Shown here piece after piece: positions 35,622-46,343 of a DNA stretch of 64,000 nt (position 1 is its first letter; each line of letters starts with the position of its first letter). The translations under genes were made by a program, and so were the position numbers. The notes under the pieces are model-generated. The model ran no database searches and was not told where the DNA came from. It saw only the letters and a program-made list of their open reading frames with translations. Source of the DNA: Sinohyriopsis cumingii. Lineage: Eukaryota > Mollusca > Bivalvia > Unionida > Unionidae. Location of the stretch: positions 16,151,220-16,215,219 of the forward strand of contig CM068839.1 in the NCBI GenBank assembly GCA_028554795.2, read 5' to 3'.

Positions 35622-36965
35622 ACATATAGCGGCTTTTTCCAAACGAATATCACATCCCATCTAAAGTCTGCCGATGTGATATTTCAGTTGATCGGTTATA
35701 GAGAAGAAAGTAATGGTTTATTTGTGTTAACCAAAGAAATTGACAAAGAACAGCAAGCGACTGTTGCTTTTGAATGTTTCGTCGCATCAGTGGAATGCAA
35801 ATTAATACATGACATCCGAGAAAGGTTACTCGCAGAAACTGTATCAATTATGGAAGTTGTTCAGATTCGATTTTCAAACCGAGGGAACCCAGAAAGCATA
35901 GCACTAATTATAAACCATAGACATGGTAAAATCGACACTCCAGTTGGCCAAGCCAAGCCGCAAAAACAAAGGGGATCCCAAGGTGATGTAAAACAGGGAA
36001 TATCAGACGGGGATGATTCATTCAAGGCGCCTTTTCGAGATAGACTACATGAGCACTTAAAAGTGGCACAAAAGCACAGTTCTGTCGGTGATAAGGATAT
36101 ACCTTACATGGACGAGGATTCAGCAGGTAATTTAGCAGAGGGAACGCTTGATGAACATTTACTGGCAAGTCTTCAGTTGATTCAAAAGGACGCAACAAGA
36201 CTATCTGAAGAAAAACCGCATATGCGAGCATCACAGGAATGGTCTTTTGTGAATGAAGAATTGGAAAGAAGAAAGAAAAGTGGCATTCAAGAACACAAGT
36301 TAATTGAGAGGGGTATGGAAACCAGTCAGAAGGTTAAACGAAAAGTTGCAACAAGTCAAGCTCCTTTGGATTTGAAAATTTCATCGGAAGGAAATTTTTC
36401 AGGAGGATTGTCCACTAGTACTGAAATGCAGCGACATGTTCTGCAATCCAACGTAATGGACAGTGTCTTTAGACAACAGGAACCTTATAAATTCCCTACA
36501 ACTCAAGAGGTCCAGATTTCATCTGCTCCTAGCAGGCACTCAGTCAATCTTCCCGCATATTTAAAGCCGCTTTCAAATGCTGGTGGTTTTTCTGCTCCTG
36601 TTATGACAAGATCAACTGATACCATTCTTAGTAATCACCAAAACATCTCTATGTATAAGAAAAAAGCTTCGGCTCCTCCCGCAGCTAGAGAGAAACTTCA
36701 AACAAGTTACTCGGCTCCTATTGCTGTTAGATCAAATGACTTTAAAGAAAGTGTGTGGCATTGTAAACATTGTACCTTTCGTAATTCAGAAGATAAAGTC
36801 ATTTGTGGAATGTGCTATAGGTCACGTGATAATCTGGAAACAGACTCGCCCGCCATGGGGAAAACTTCAAAGGTTTGTGCGAAATGTACCCTTGATAATT
36901 CAACTGATAATGTAATATGTGATGCTTGTGGAAGCGAGCTAAGGAATGTGCATACTGCAGTTTGA
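35622..36965 (+). CDS. SPATA2: SPATA2/tamozhennic-like protein, terminal exon (residues 95-541)
   Basis: The exon follows a strong acceptor and opens with TYSGFFQTN, the second half of the PUB-like region, which continues with VIFQLIGYREE and FECFVASVECKL to about residue 190. A long polar, probably disordered middle follows. Near the C-terminus are two zinc fingers: a RanBP2-type W-x-C-x2-C...N...C-x2-C finger (WHCKHCTFRNSEDKVICGMC at about 36,757-36,816) and a second C-x2-C-x10-C-x2-C finger lacking the Trp (CAKC...CDAC, about 36,880-36,930). RanBP2-type fingers often bind ubiquitin or RNA. The total of 541 codons is close to human SPATA2 (520). Stop TGA at 36,963. Expected in the cytoplasm as a signalling adaptor, by family inference. 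Confidence 0.9.
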   Translation, partial: TYSGFFQTNITSHLKSADVIFQLIGYREESNGLFVLTKEIDKEQQATVAFECFVASVECKLIHDIRERLLAETVSIMEVVQIRFSNRGNPESIALIINHRHGKIDTPVGQAKPQKQRGSQGDVKQGISDGDDSFKAPFRDRLHEHLKVAQKHSSVGDKDIPYMDEDSAGNLAEGTLDEHLLASLQLIQKDATRLSEEKPHMRASQEWSFVNEELERRKKSGIQEHKLIERGMETSQKVKRKVATSQAPLDLKISSEGNFSGGLSTSTEMQRHVLQSNVMDSVFRQQEPYKFPTTQEVQISSAPSRHSVNLPAYLKPLSNAGGFSAPVMTRSTDTILSNHQNISMYKKKASAPPAAREKLQTSYSAPIAVRSNDFKESVWHCKHCTFRNSEDKVICGMCYRSRDNLETDSPAMGKTSKVCAKCTLDNSTDNVICDACGSELRNVHTAV

Positions 36966-37133
36966 ACATTTACACTGGAATGGTAGTTAAAAATCACATG
37001 TATGTGCTCTTTAAGGGTTTCGTACCTACCACGTCTTTCATTTTTTTCCAGTGCTACATTATTTATCATTCAAACACAATGCTCCTGCTAGCCTATGGAA
37101 AATATAAACTATGATTCCTTTCTTTTTTTATAG

Positions 37134-37139
37134 AATAAA
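37134..37139 (+). terminator. Poly(A) signal of the SPATA2-like gene
   Basis: AATAAA lies 169 bp after the stop codon, within AT-rich sequence; no better signal precedes it. Confidence 0.6.
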
Positions 37140-40100
37140 GTAATAAATTGTAGACCGCTATTGACGCTTGCTGAAATCAGCAGAAATGGCTATTTTGTAG
37201 CTCGAATAATTAACCGCAAACGCCTCCTTCTGCAAATCCTCTAACTTTACGTACTTCTTGTTCGCAGGGATTCCTTTGGGATGGACCGTCTTTCGCATAT
37301 ACGGTTAAACTGAATTAACTTTTTGACTAGTCTCCCAATATGACAAATTGCTATATAACATATGTTTTTGTTTGTCTCGCAGTAGTAACATACTCAGGCC
37401 ATCAGATTTTCTTAGTGGTCCATTAAATTTTCAAATGACCACTGGTTTTTTCTTAATTTTGCGTTGCTTTATATAGATATGTGAGCCATAGGCCCATCAC
37501 AAGGACCCATTGGGTTTTCTGAGATATGTTGATCTTTTGTAAGTACATGCAAGTTATTTCCTTTTCTATATAATTTCGCTAAAATGTGAATGATCGGTAT
37601 GGATACTGGCCACCATTATCATGTGCTAAAAAAAATGGCGCCCCCCCTCCCAATAACAGCAATAACAGATTATTTGTACCTTTAGAAAATCTTCATAAAC
37701 GAAAATAAACGAAATTTTCACAGCACATCTAGAGAACGGTTCGTAAATTGAGGTAATTTTCCGTTTAGGGCGATCAGTCTTAAGGGTACCTCAAAATAAG
37801 TTTTATATCGTGAGAACTTGTCTTGATTTTTATTGATAATAAATGCGTGGTGGGGTTGATAATGTATGCGTATGGTTGATATTGCAAGTACCTTCGACTG
37901 TCTCTAATATGTTAGAATACAAAAATAGTAATATTACTGTTGCTTTTACTTTAATTACTTTAATCATAATTTGGTGTATGGCTATTCGGTTTTTCAATTG
38001 ATATATATTTTGCCTGTAGCTTTCAGAGTTGCAATGTATTTTACTGACATAAACAAGTAAGAGGTACATTTCCAAGAAACCGAGTTCTCTCGACTGTCTT
38101 CACCCAGTCATATTTTAAACCCTATTTCAGACGCGAGTGTCATTATTATCATCTCTCGACTATCTTCACCCAGTCATATTTTAAACCCTATTTCAGACAG
38201 GAGTGTCATTATTATCATCTCTCGGCTATGTTCACCCAATCATATTTTAAACCCTATTTCAGACAGGAGTGTCATTATTGTCATCTCACGGTTATGTTCA
38301 CCCAGTCATATTTTAAACCCTATTTCGGACACGAGTGTTATTATTATTTATGAAACTAATATAAATAATAGCTGCAAACGTGCGTCTTTCCATGTGTTCT
38401 GTGTTTTTATATTTTGCAAATTTGCAGTAAAGCAGTAGAGTTCAGAATGATTCCACACAAATGACGATGTGTATTCGAAACAGTAACTTAAAATTATTTT
38501 TCTGATTACGAAGAGAGCGAGTTATTTTTTACTTACTTGTTTTTACAGGAAATAAAGTTATAACAACAGTCCAGAAGATATTTATGTATAATTGTATGTA
38601 TTAATAAAATCCACGACTTGACCACAGTTTGTGGAAGTAAAAGTGTGCGCTGTGTGTTATGGTCTCGTCTCTGTCGTCTGTCTTGTGTCGTCCATTTGTC
38701 AGCTGTTGGTAGGTACTACCCAAATGGGATTTGTTTTAGATCAGGTTTTCACCAAAGCAGATACGTGTATACTTGCACCATCAAGATCCTGGATAAGTTT
38801 CATTTTGAGTTTCGCTACCTTCAAAGCATATAATGAACTCTGCTTAACACGTGTCAGATCAACTCGATTTCACATTAAAGCCTGTTTTATATCATTATAA
38901 TATGAAATGATCATAGTACACGTATTTGAAGTTTTCAACTTTTATCTTCCAAACAAACCCAGCTCTCTCCTCTTTTGTGAGATTTTAAGGAATGGTATGG
39001 TTTTTTCCCCACACCCGATTTATGGAGTCACCGATACTTAATTACTTTCATTTAGTACCTGTCCTTTATAAACTATGTTATTTCTTCTCTACAAACAATA
39101 TATATTGTTGAAACGTATTTTATTGTACAAATGTTCAATACTGATGATACAATAAACGTGTGCAAAGTGGAATAATTTTTGGACAAACAAAACAAATTTC
39201 CCAGTTCAGTTTTGCACACAAAGTTATGCGGAAACTAAAGTAATAGCAAATATGCTACAGTATGTTATTTTAACCACATCCGGATACAATGGAAACCGAT
39301 ACGCTTATTTTTTTAAATCATAATTTTTATTGTTATTTCTTTTTCTCCTCGGCTGAATATTGTTTTGCTGGAGACGAGATGTTGACACATTTTTTCTAGA
39401 GCTGGGTACCACGAACATTTTTGTATAGCGGTATTTCTGAACATATTGCAATTCGTACCACGGTATACCGCATGTACATTAGGGACTAACAATTTAATTG
39501 TTTATGGCGGGGGTTAACACTTTTTTAAGAAAAATTTACGTCGGTCAGCAGTTGGATAAGATATCTTGCTCAGATTTATAGTAATAGTTATAGGTTACTG
39601 CATTTGTATGGGAAAATATGAACAAGATTTTTGGATGAAAATACTGCACGACCTTGGGAGTGAAGTATATCTATCTGACAAAACGAGCATGCCGTATTCC
39701 AGACTAAATACAAAACCGCAGATTCATCATTACACAAAACACACAACCGCAGATTCATCATTACACAACAACAACATTATTAATGCGCACATAACTCCGC
39801 CCAGATAAATTTGAACTTATGAGCGCGCTAGACATAAATTTCGAAAGAAAATGGCGTGTCTAGTTAAAATTTAAATTTGGAGCATATTTTGAATTAATGT
39901 GCATTGCAACAACTTTCCCATTTGATCTGGAATGAATAGAGTTTGGTAAAAAAAAAATTCTTTTGATTCAAAGAAATTTTGTGATTATGGACTGGATTTA
40001 TATGTGACAATTCCACTTGAAATACATCGGATTGAAGAAGCGAGGGAGAAGCGTGTTGACATCTGCAGATGTGTTTCTGTTTCTGTCATTGAATGTTTGA

Positions 40101-40841
40101 AATCATAATGTGGGAAAAATATGAAGTCTTTCAATTGCAATTATCAAAAATTCGCTATGAAATTTAATGCTTATTTCATTTTGAGTGCAGTAAGGAGGAT
40201 GTAATTGAACTTGGAATATATTTGAAATTACAGTACAATTTCGAAATGTGTAATCAAGATTGAAAACCTATGACATGGCTAACCTAATTTGGATTTGCAG
40301 AACTAAAAAAGTAAATTTTGAGGAAATTCAGGAAGTAAAACTGTAAGTGTATTTTTTGCCATTCTTATTACCAGCTAAAGAAGACAAGTTTATTCCTTGT
40401 CACTTGCATGTTATTTGTAAAGACCCTGTCTGGCGTCTGCTGTATAGCTAGCCTAAATGTGAAACATTGTATTAAAAAGGTTAACGCGAAGTGTGCCAAA
40501 TCAGCTGGTATGTGGCAATCCACGAAACATATGGTTTATTTCATTCATAAACAAATTTCATCATCCAAAACGTAAAGCGCCTACTACGATAGTATAAATT
40601 ATTTGATTACAAATCAAAAGTGCTGGTGCCTGCGTCCATTGTTTGTTTACAATAGAAACAAACATGCACGTGAATGGAATATGAAGGTGTGCAATATCGT
40701 AAAATACTGAACGATTCTGACAATGTAAAGTTAACGGAGAAAAAAAATAAGCCTATAATAAAAACATCATATTATATCCATTATATTTTTTGAAATAATA
40801 TTATCTTATTAAAGAAAATAAAGCATCTCCCTTAAAAGAGA
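37140..40841. other. Intergenic, no gene seen
   Basis: Apart from the minisatellite at 38,085-38,347, nothing recognisable was found. Open frames of 60-90 codons occur on both strands without domain character. Confidence 0.45.
38085..38347 (+). repeat. ~66-bp tandem repeat, 4 copies
   Basis: Four units carry CTCTCG(A/G)CT(A/G)T, TTCACCCAGTCATATTTTAA, ACCCTATTTCAGAC and GAGTGTCATTATTATCAT with a few substitutions. Confidence 0.92.
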
Positions 40842-40847
40842 ATCGCA
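40842..40847. repeat. Target-site duplication (left), ATCGCA
   Basis: ATCGCA directly precedes the AGTAGT terminus and is repeated exactly at 55,123-55,128 after the other terminus. Six bp is the duplication length known for Polinton integration. Confidence 0.93.
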
Positions 40848-41144
40848 AGTAGTATAGTGGGATACCCTACTGACAATGGGAAAATACATTACAGATCCCC
40901 CTTGGAAACGTTTACAGACAGGATTTTTCAGACCCCCCCCCGGGAACGTGTACAGACAAGGGGAATATTGGGACTGTATACGGACAAGGGAAAGTGGGGT
41001 TGTAGTATAGTGACAATAAAAATGGAACAGGTGAGGTGACGTCACCATACTGAAGATTGGTAACAATGTAGCAAGGGGCTCATTCAATTTGACTGAACAG
41101 CGGGGAAAAATCTAGAATGCTTGGCGGAGCGGGGCTGGCGGGAC

Positions 41145-41202
<58 letters not shown>

Positions 41203-41338
41203 CACATACAACATACAGACATAGATTGATTAACATCAGTCTATGACAAACAACTATACAACCAATTGAAAATAGTTTAGGCAAGAAAGAAAATCTTTTC
41301 GAGGCATATGAGTGGCCCTGAAAAGGGCCTTTGGGTTT
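40848..41338 (+). repeat. Polinton left terminal inverted repeat
   Basis: Its reverse complement matches 54,657-55,122 along its length, for example GACAAGGGAAAGTGGGGTTG, GTTACCAATCTTCAGTA, CATACAACATACAGAC and the histone-type stem-loop. The outer 170 bp hold five GACA(A/G) motifs (40,872, 40,917, 40,955, 40,983, 41,012). An (AT)n tract at about 41,146-41,200 has expanded only in this arm, where the right arm has just TTATATATG. Confidence 0.93.
41294..41329 (-). terminator. Histone-type mRNA 3'-end signal (left arm)
   Basis: On the - strand: flank CCCAAA, stem-loop GGCCCTTTTCAGGGCC (41,329-41,314; 6-bp stem, TTTC loop), flank ACTCA, then GAAAAGA (41,300-41,294) 13 nt after the stem. This is the arrangement of animal replication-dependent histone mRNAs: stem-loop bound by SLBP, and a purine-rich downstream element pairing with U7 snRNA. 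It lies 24 nt after the likely stop codon of the left terminal gene. Confidence 0.85.
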
Positions 41339-41353
41339 TTTCTTGTTCGTCTT

Positions 41354-42344
41354 CTAATCTCTTCTTTTTTTCCACCAACTTTTTTTCTCTCCTACATTCA
41401 TCTCTTTTCTTCTCTTTCTCCTGTTTCTCCTCCTCTTTTTTCCTTTTTTCGTTCTCTTCTTTTTCTATTTTCTCATTCCACTCTCGTCCTTATTCTGTCT
41501 TCTTCGTCCTCCTTGCCTTCTACTTTTTTCCAGCAGGTCTTTCAATCTTTCCTTCGTCTTCTTTACATTGTCTCCATCTTGGCTATGTGAATGTTATAGA
41601 CACCGGACTCCAATTTCATGATGAATTCCTCCACCATCCCAGGATCGTCTATAGCCTCTTGCAATATCTTCATGACGTCGAGCTGATTTGAAGCCATCTT
41701 CTTTAAGTATTCCGTGTAGAATGGCGCGAATTGTTGTATTGAATTACCGTCGATTTCATGCCAATTGGCAACTTGAATAGTCTCTTTTCTAGAGATTTGG
41801 TTAGCCCTGAGATGGGTTGTTGCTTTGAACTTAAGATGCACATGGTTAATGGTTACATCTCCCAGGCCTGGCACCACAGACAACGGCGGCTCCAGTAATT
41901 GTCCCAATTGACTGTAGCTGCTGAGAGTGCGGAGGCAGCTGGGGTGGTCTCATGATCCCAAGCTTCAGTTTGCGGGACCCTGAAGACTTCCCTCCTCCTA
42001 TTCTGCAGGCATGGATACAGCCTCCTGTGGACCCTGAGGCTCCCGCACTTGCCTCTCCAATTCTTGGAACCAATTCTCTGTTTGTGGGACGACGGCTGTC
42101 TGTGCTGGTAGTGGCTGCGGTGATTGTCTGCGGAGGTGTCCTCACCATCGGTTTGACTTCACAGCGCTGTCTTAGCATCAGGTGAGGCGTGATAATTTCT
42201 TTTCTTCTCCTCTTCTTTCTTTTTCTTCTCATCTTTTTCAAGCCTGGCACTTTCCAGGATTGCCTCCATGGCCAGCTCATTCAGGAGTCGTCTGGCATAT
42301 TCCATGTGCATCTGGAGTTCCAGAAGCTTGGTGAGTCTGCTCAT
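41354..42344 (-). pseudogene. Polinton left terminal gene: charged, Lys/Glu-rich protein (broken)
   Basis: It begins at ATG 42,344 (MSRLTKLLELQMHMEYARRL), 47 nt after a TATAAAGG box. It continues in shifting frames through a Lys/Glu-rich stretch, a middle part open as 114 codons (41,907-41,563; ANWHEIDGNSIQQFAPF), and a second Lys/Glu/Arg-rich tract. A C-terminus KSWWKKRRD and stop at 41,354 precede the histone-type stem-loop by 24 nt. The second Polinton ends its terminal gene with RTWWKKWRS, so the C-terminus is conserved. Several frameshifts break it, so the exact protein is uncertain. The basic, coiled-coil-like make-up could suit a DNA-packaging or virion core protein; that is inference. 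No family is recognised. Confidence 0.6.
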
Positions 42345-42390
42345 CTTTCAGTTGATCAATCAACGATGGGTAGCCAGACTGGCAAGTGCT

Positions 42391-42400
42391 CTCCTTTATA
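42391..42400 (-). promoter_or_regulatory. TATA box of the left terminal gene
   Basis: TATAAAGGAG on the - strand, preceded by CACA, 47 nt upstream of ATG 42,344. Similar boxes precede other genes of the element. Confidence 0.7.
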
Positions 42401-43739
42401 TGTGTGAAGCGCGGACGAGAAGGAAAACACCCCCATTCATTCTTTCAGGAGGTAGACACGGAGAAGGCAGGACCGGAGTATCAGAGGCTCATGAATGGGT
42501 GCAGGCGGGAAAACGGGCAAAGCGTGCTACACGCAGGACCACTACAAAACAACGTGGAGACAACGTGGTAGCTTCCTGCTTTTGTCGAGGAACCCATAAT
42601 GGAAATTAATAAGCTGCTGATATAAAGAAGTCGATGGACAGCCGCAACTGAAAAATTGGAGAAAGGCCAGAACACGAGGCAGCCGAAAGAGGGGTCCCCA
42701 CCAGAAACCAAATGGTAGTAAGCCAGCGATAAAGGACCAGGCTGCCTGAGGCAACAATGTTGCACCACAGGAGTTTAATGGAAATTCACCAGACACAAAG
42801 CTATCCAGAGCCAGTGTTGAGTTGTCACCAGAGAAACATACACCAGAGCAGCCTACCATCCCAGATGATACCTTCGAAAAGCAGAAACAGAAAAAGCAAG
42901 ATTTACTGACATATTGCCTGAATGTATACGGTTTTCACTTGGCTTGAAAACTGTTTTTGATGATATCTTTATTGTTAAGATCCTAATTTGATCTGTTTTG
43001 TTATCACCATCAACATTTTTATGCTTCAAATTTTATTTTGCGTAATACAGATTATGCATACGTCATTCCGACTTTACTGATTGGTTTTTAATTAGTTTGT
43101 CCTATGTACACATTGTACACTAAATTCCATCTTCATAAATGAATCATTTTCAATTTATTTTACTTAGTTCATTAATTGCATAGGTGGCTTACACACAATT
43201 GGTACTTTAATTGTCCATTAAAATAACTGGACTAGATTTGGTTAAGTTTCAGGACCCTGTGCGTTGGTGCCTGCTGCCGGGTACCTCTCCTCTCTTGCTT
43301 CTCCCGTGGCGGAGATGTGGAACCATTTTCACCCGTCCAAATCCAGACGTCCCGATGTGAGACATAGAGCTCTGTGAGCACATAAACGCCTGGGGGATGA
43401 GGCACTAATTCCTTCCCTCAGGATCAATTTACAAGCCTGTCGTGCAGGCATAAACAAGTGGTACATATACATATATATGCACACCACTATAATTCAAATA
43501 GTCATATCATCACCCAAAACAAACATGGAACTCGTGGACCTAAAAGAAACACTCACTTTTTACGTATAAATGCTAACTACAAACAAAAACACACCGACTA
43601 TATTTGACAAGCTACGGAAACGAAATGATTATAGACACACTTCTATTTTTTTTTTACATAAAACAAAGAAATGAAGTGCTTATAGACACGTCTATTTTTT
43701 TTAACTTACTAACATACAATTGGCAATTTAACTAGTATG
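42401..43739. other. Polinton interior without assignable gene
   Basis: Short open frames (61-113 codons) on both strands between 42,268 and 42,860 partly overlap and none shows a known domain; they may be remnants of deleted capsid or other genes. A GC-rich patch at about 43,250-43,450, unlike its AT-rich flanks, may be another insertion (no ends found). The stretch 43,451-43,739 shows nothing. Confidence 0.4.
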
Positions 43740-43776
43740 TCTTTTTCTGAGTATTGGTGTACCCCTGAAAAAGGCT
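43740..43776 (-). terminator. Degenerate histone-type 3'-end signal
   Basis: On the - strand AGCCTTTTTCAGGGGT (43,776-43,761) keeps the TTTC loop and five of six stem pairs (one G/G mismatch, one G-T). AGAAAAAGA (43,748-43,740) follows 12 nt later, matching the spacing in the perfect copies. It lies downstream of the small gene at 43,956-44,153. Confidence 0.55.
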
Positions 43777-43955
43777 GTTCTTGTGGACGGAGAGTTATGG
43801 CAAACTTGTATTGTCTAAGATTCTGTCGCCCCATCTGGCGGCAGGTTTTCCCACAGGATAAGGTCTGCTTCTTCGGAAAGAGAAGGAAGGAGAACTCTTT
43901 TGTGTCTAGACGGCAGTCGACAAGTCCTCTGTCTTGTTGCTGTTGTTCTCTCTGC

Positions 43956-44153
43956 TTATGAAGTCTTTATATCTCCACCCATTCTTCTCTGTTTCTTGAT
44001 TTCTTCTCTGAAGAGCTCTTCTATCAGGTCTTCGGTCACTTTTAACATTCTGACATTCTCTGTCTCTTCAGGTTTGGGTATCAGGGTTTGCCTGACATGA
44101 TGTATATTCACGTAAGCTTCGTTCAGCTTGGCTAGTCTTGAACACATCTTCAT
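43956..44153 (-). CDS. Small Polinton protein, 65 codons, TATA-driven
   Basis: ATG 44,153 (MKMCSRLAKLNEAYVNIHHV) lies 45 nt after a TATAAAGC box, exactly like the terminal gene at 42,344. Its start resembles that gene (SRL.KL.E), followed by an acidic/basic helical part ending KKQRRMGGDIKTS. The two genes may be diverged duplicates. The frame is intact but may be cut short: about 180 nt separate its stop from the degenerate histone-type signal. Function unknown. The in-frame extension upstream of this ATG would run through the TATA box, so it was not used. Confidence 0.55.
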   Translation of the reverse strand: MKMCSRLAKLNEAYVNIHHVRQTLIPKPEETENVRMLKVTEDLIEELFREEIKKQRRMGGDIKTS

Positions 44154-44197
44154 AGGAGGATGAGTCAACAATGGATGATCAGAATGCAGAATGCGTC

Positions 44198-44205
44198 GCT
44201 TTATA
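44198..44205 (-). promoter_or_regulatory. TATA box of the 65-codon gene
   Basis: TATAAAGC on the - strand within ACCATATAAAGCGACGC, 45 nt upstream of ATG 44,153. Confidence 0.65.
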
Positions 44206-44667
44206 TGGTTCAAGAGAGAACGCGATAGAAAACACCCCTTCGATATCTAGAGTCGCAACGTTATGATGATTGATTTGAGGGAGAGGGATAAAGAGAAGTC
44301 AAAGAGCATGTATCATGATAAAAATTTAAAACAAACGACAGACAATTTTTCGAAACACATTTTTATTCAAATAACTAACAACCAACAATTAACCATAAAA
44401 CATTTGTTTCAACCAAACATACAAACATTTATCAAATTACAAACTATTTTTGACAAGGTTGACTACGTTGTGAAATAAAGCTAGACATCCACTGATGGAA
44501 GTCATTGGGCCATTAATGTACACTATGTTTCCTAGCTAAAGACAAAAGATAACCAAAAAGGTAACTAAACCATCGATCTACTTTGTCATCGTTTCTAGAA
44601 GAGTGACGGTCAAAATAAGTCACTAAATATTCTAAGGAATATGCAAGACTGCGTTGATGAAGTCTTA
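44206..44667. other. Polinton interior up to the Gypsy insertion
   Basis: No protein recognised. A 71-codon open frame on + shows no domain. Confidence 0.4.
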
Positions 44668-45557
44668 TGTTACGTGTTTATGCTCGAATAAACAGTAACA
44701 CAAGAAAGAGTGAACACAACAAGCTTTGAAAAAATATAATAATTTATTTCCCTGGAAAAAATATGTAAAAATGAAAAATATGAACTTACGGTTTTAAGAA
44801 TCAAATCCAAAAATAATCTAAGAATAATCTACTAACAAAAAGTCCTAATAACAAAATGTTCAAATGATTTCAATTTCGAGTCCCGACGAAGAATCCAAGA
44901 TGGAAGGCGATGACGTATGCTGTAACCTGTAGTGTTGAAGTCTACATTTCCTTGTAGAAACAAGAAATATCACTCCGGTTTCTTAAATCTGAATAAATTT
45001 TTATAAGAGCTGTCTTTGTTCAGGAATTTCACATAAGCACACGTATTTTCCAGGAAGAAAAGAATTAATCCTTTTGAATCCAAATAATTTGAAATAACTC
45101 TCAACAGCACAGCATACACCTTCCAGCATAAAGAAAAAGCCCAGCTACTAAGAATATCTCTCCACAACATAGATTATATCGTATTCAAAAACGCAAAAGA
45201 GAGTCACCACGTGATCATGTTACAGAAACTCGTCGAAATTATATACTTGTTTAAGATCACGTACACCCATTGCGGCCATGACGAAAACCAATCAATTTAT
45301 TCTAAGAAATAAAAAAATTAAATCAGTAGTCCCATCATGACCTCGACAACAACCAATCATTTTAAAATTAAACTAAAACTTATTTACGTGGTTGCTACTA
45401 ATTTTGAATCAAGATCAGGACCTAGATCAACACCTGGTGTTTACTAAAACGAACAGTCAAAGTCAAACTATGTTCTGGAAAAAGTATCATCTCTAATGAA
45501 TAAATTTACATTACAATAGCAATTGATGAAAAATATAAAAAATGTAAAATGTATGCA
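44668..45557 (-). mobile_element. Ty3/Gypsy LTR (3' LTR of the nested element)
   Basis: On the - strand it runs through the same words as the LTRs at 7.5 and 27.4 kb (GAGATGATAC, CACCAGGTGTTGATCTAGG, AATTAATTCTTTT, CAAGCTTGTTGTGTTCACTC, TTACTGTTTATTCGAGC) and ends at GTAACA near 44,668. The upstream border is approximate because the polypurine tract is degraded. Confidence 0.8.
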
Positions 45558-45649
45558 TAAAGCTTTCTTGTTACCGCACACTAATTATGCATGAGGTTAA
45601 AAAGATCTTGTATAAATTACACAGTGTACATGAAATAATACATAGTTGT

Positions 45650-46343
45650 ACACGGTAAAGCGCGTCTGCTATAAATTATCTTTTCCCTTGATGTGCCTGG
45701 TGTCAAGATGATATACCTGTAACAACAAACTCCATCTCAGTATTTGATTTTTATTTTTCATCTTGCCGATGAAAGTAAAGGAGTTGTGGTCACTAAACTA
45801 AATAATCGAAGAATTAGCTGAACTATGGTAAACATCAAAATGTTGTAATGCCAATATCAAAGCCAAACATTCCTTTTCGAATGTTGACTAATTTCTTTGG
45901 TTCTCATTTAATTTCTTAGAAAAATAGCACAAGGAATGATCAAAACTGCTCCAACCCCAGCATCACTTGCATCAACAGACAATTTAAACGATTGGCTGAC
46001 ATTTTAAGGTATAAGAACTGTCGCGCTTTTAAGTATGACTTTTAACTTCTCAAAAGCCTCCTAACATTTTTCAGGCGAAAGGAACATGTTTTTCTTAATA
46101 AATTCGTAAGGGGTTCAGCAATTATAGATAAATTGGAACAAAATTCCCGACAGTATACGGCCATACCTAAAAATCGCATCAGTTACTTTTTATTAACAGG
46201 CATGGGATTCAGAGATGGCCTTGTCCTTAGCATCTATAGGTTTAACTTTTCCATGTCTCACGATGTCTCCAAGAAAAATTACACTAGCACGGCAGAACTC
46301 ACTTTTAGATAAATTCATTGTCAACCATGCATCAGTGAGTCTG
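45650..46343 (-). pseudogene. Gypsy RNase H and connection region (broken)
   Basis: On the - strand, downstream of the reverse transcriptase: AFEKLKVILKSATVL, then DASDAGVGAVLI (RNase H start), then broken pieces ending in IKGKDN-like sequence near 45,690. The LTR follows after about 100 bp, with no integrase between, as in the copy at 28.4 kb. Confidence 0.75.

Noticed and set aside
41294..41329. Stem-loop as a bacterial-type terminator or chance hairpin
   Set aside because: Exact histone consensus with CCAAA flank and purine element at constant 13-nt spacing in three places makes chance unlikely.
41308..41691. 127-codon + strand frame rich in Ser/Phe/Leu
   Set aside because: Antisense of the Lys/Glu-rich terminal gene; composition is a shadow.
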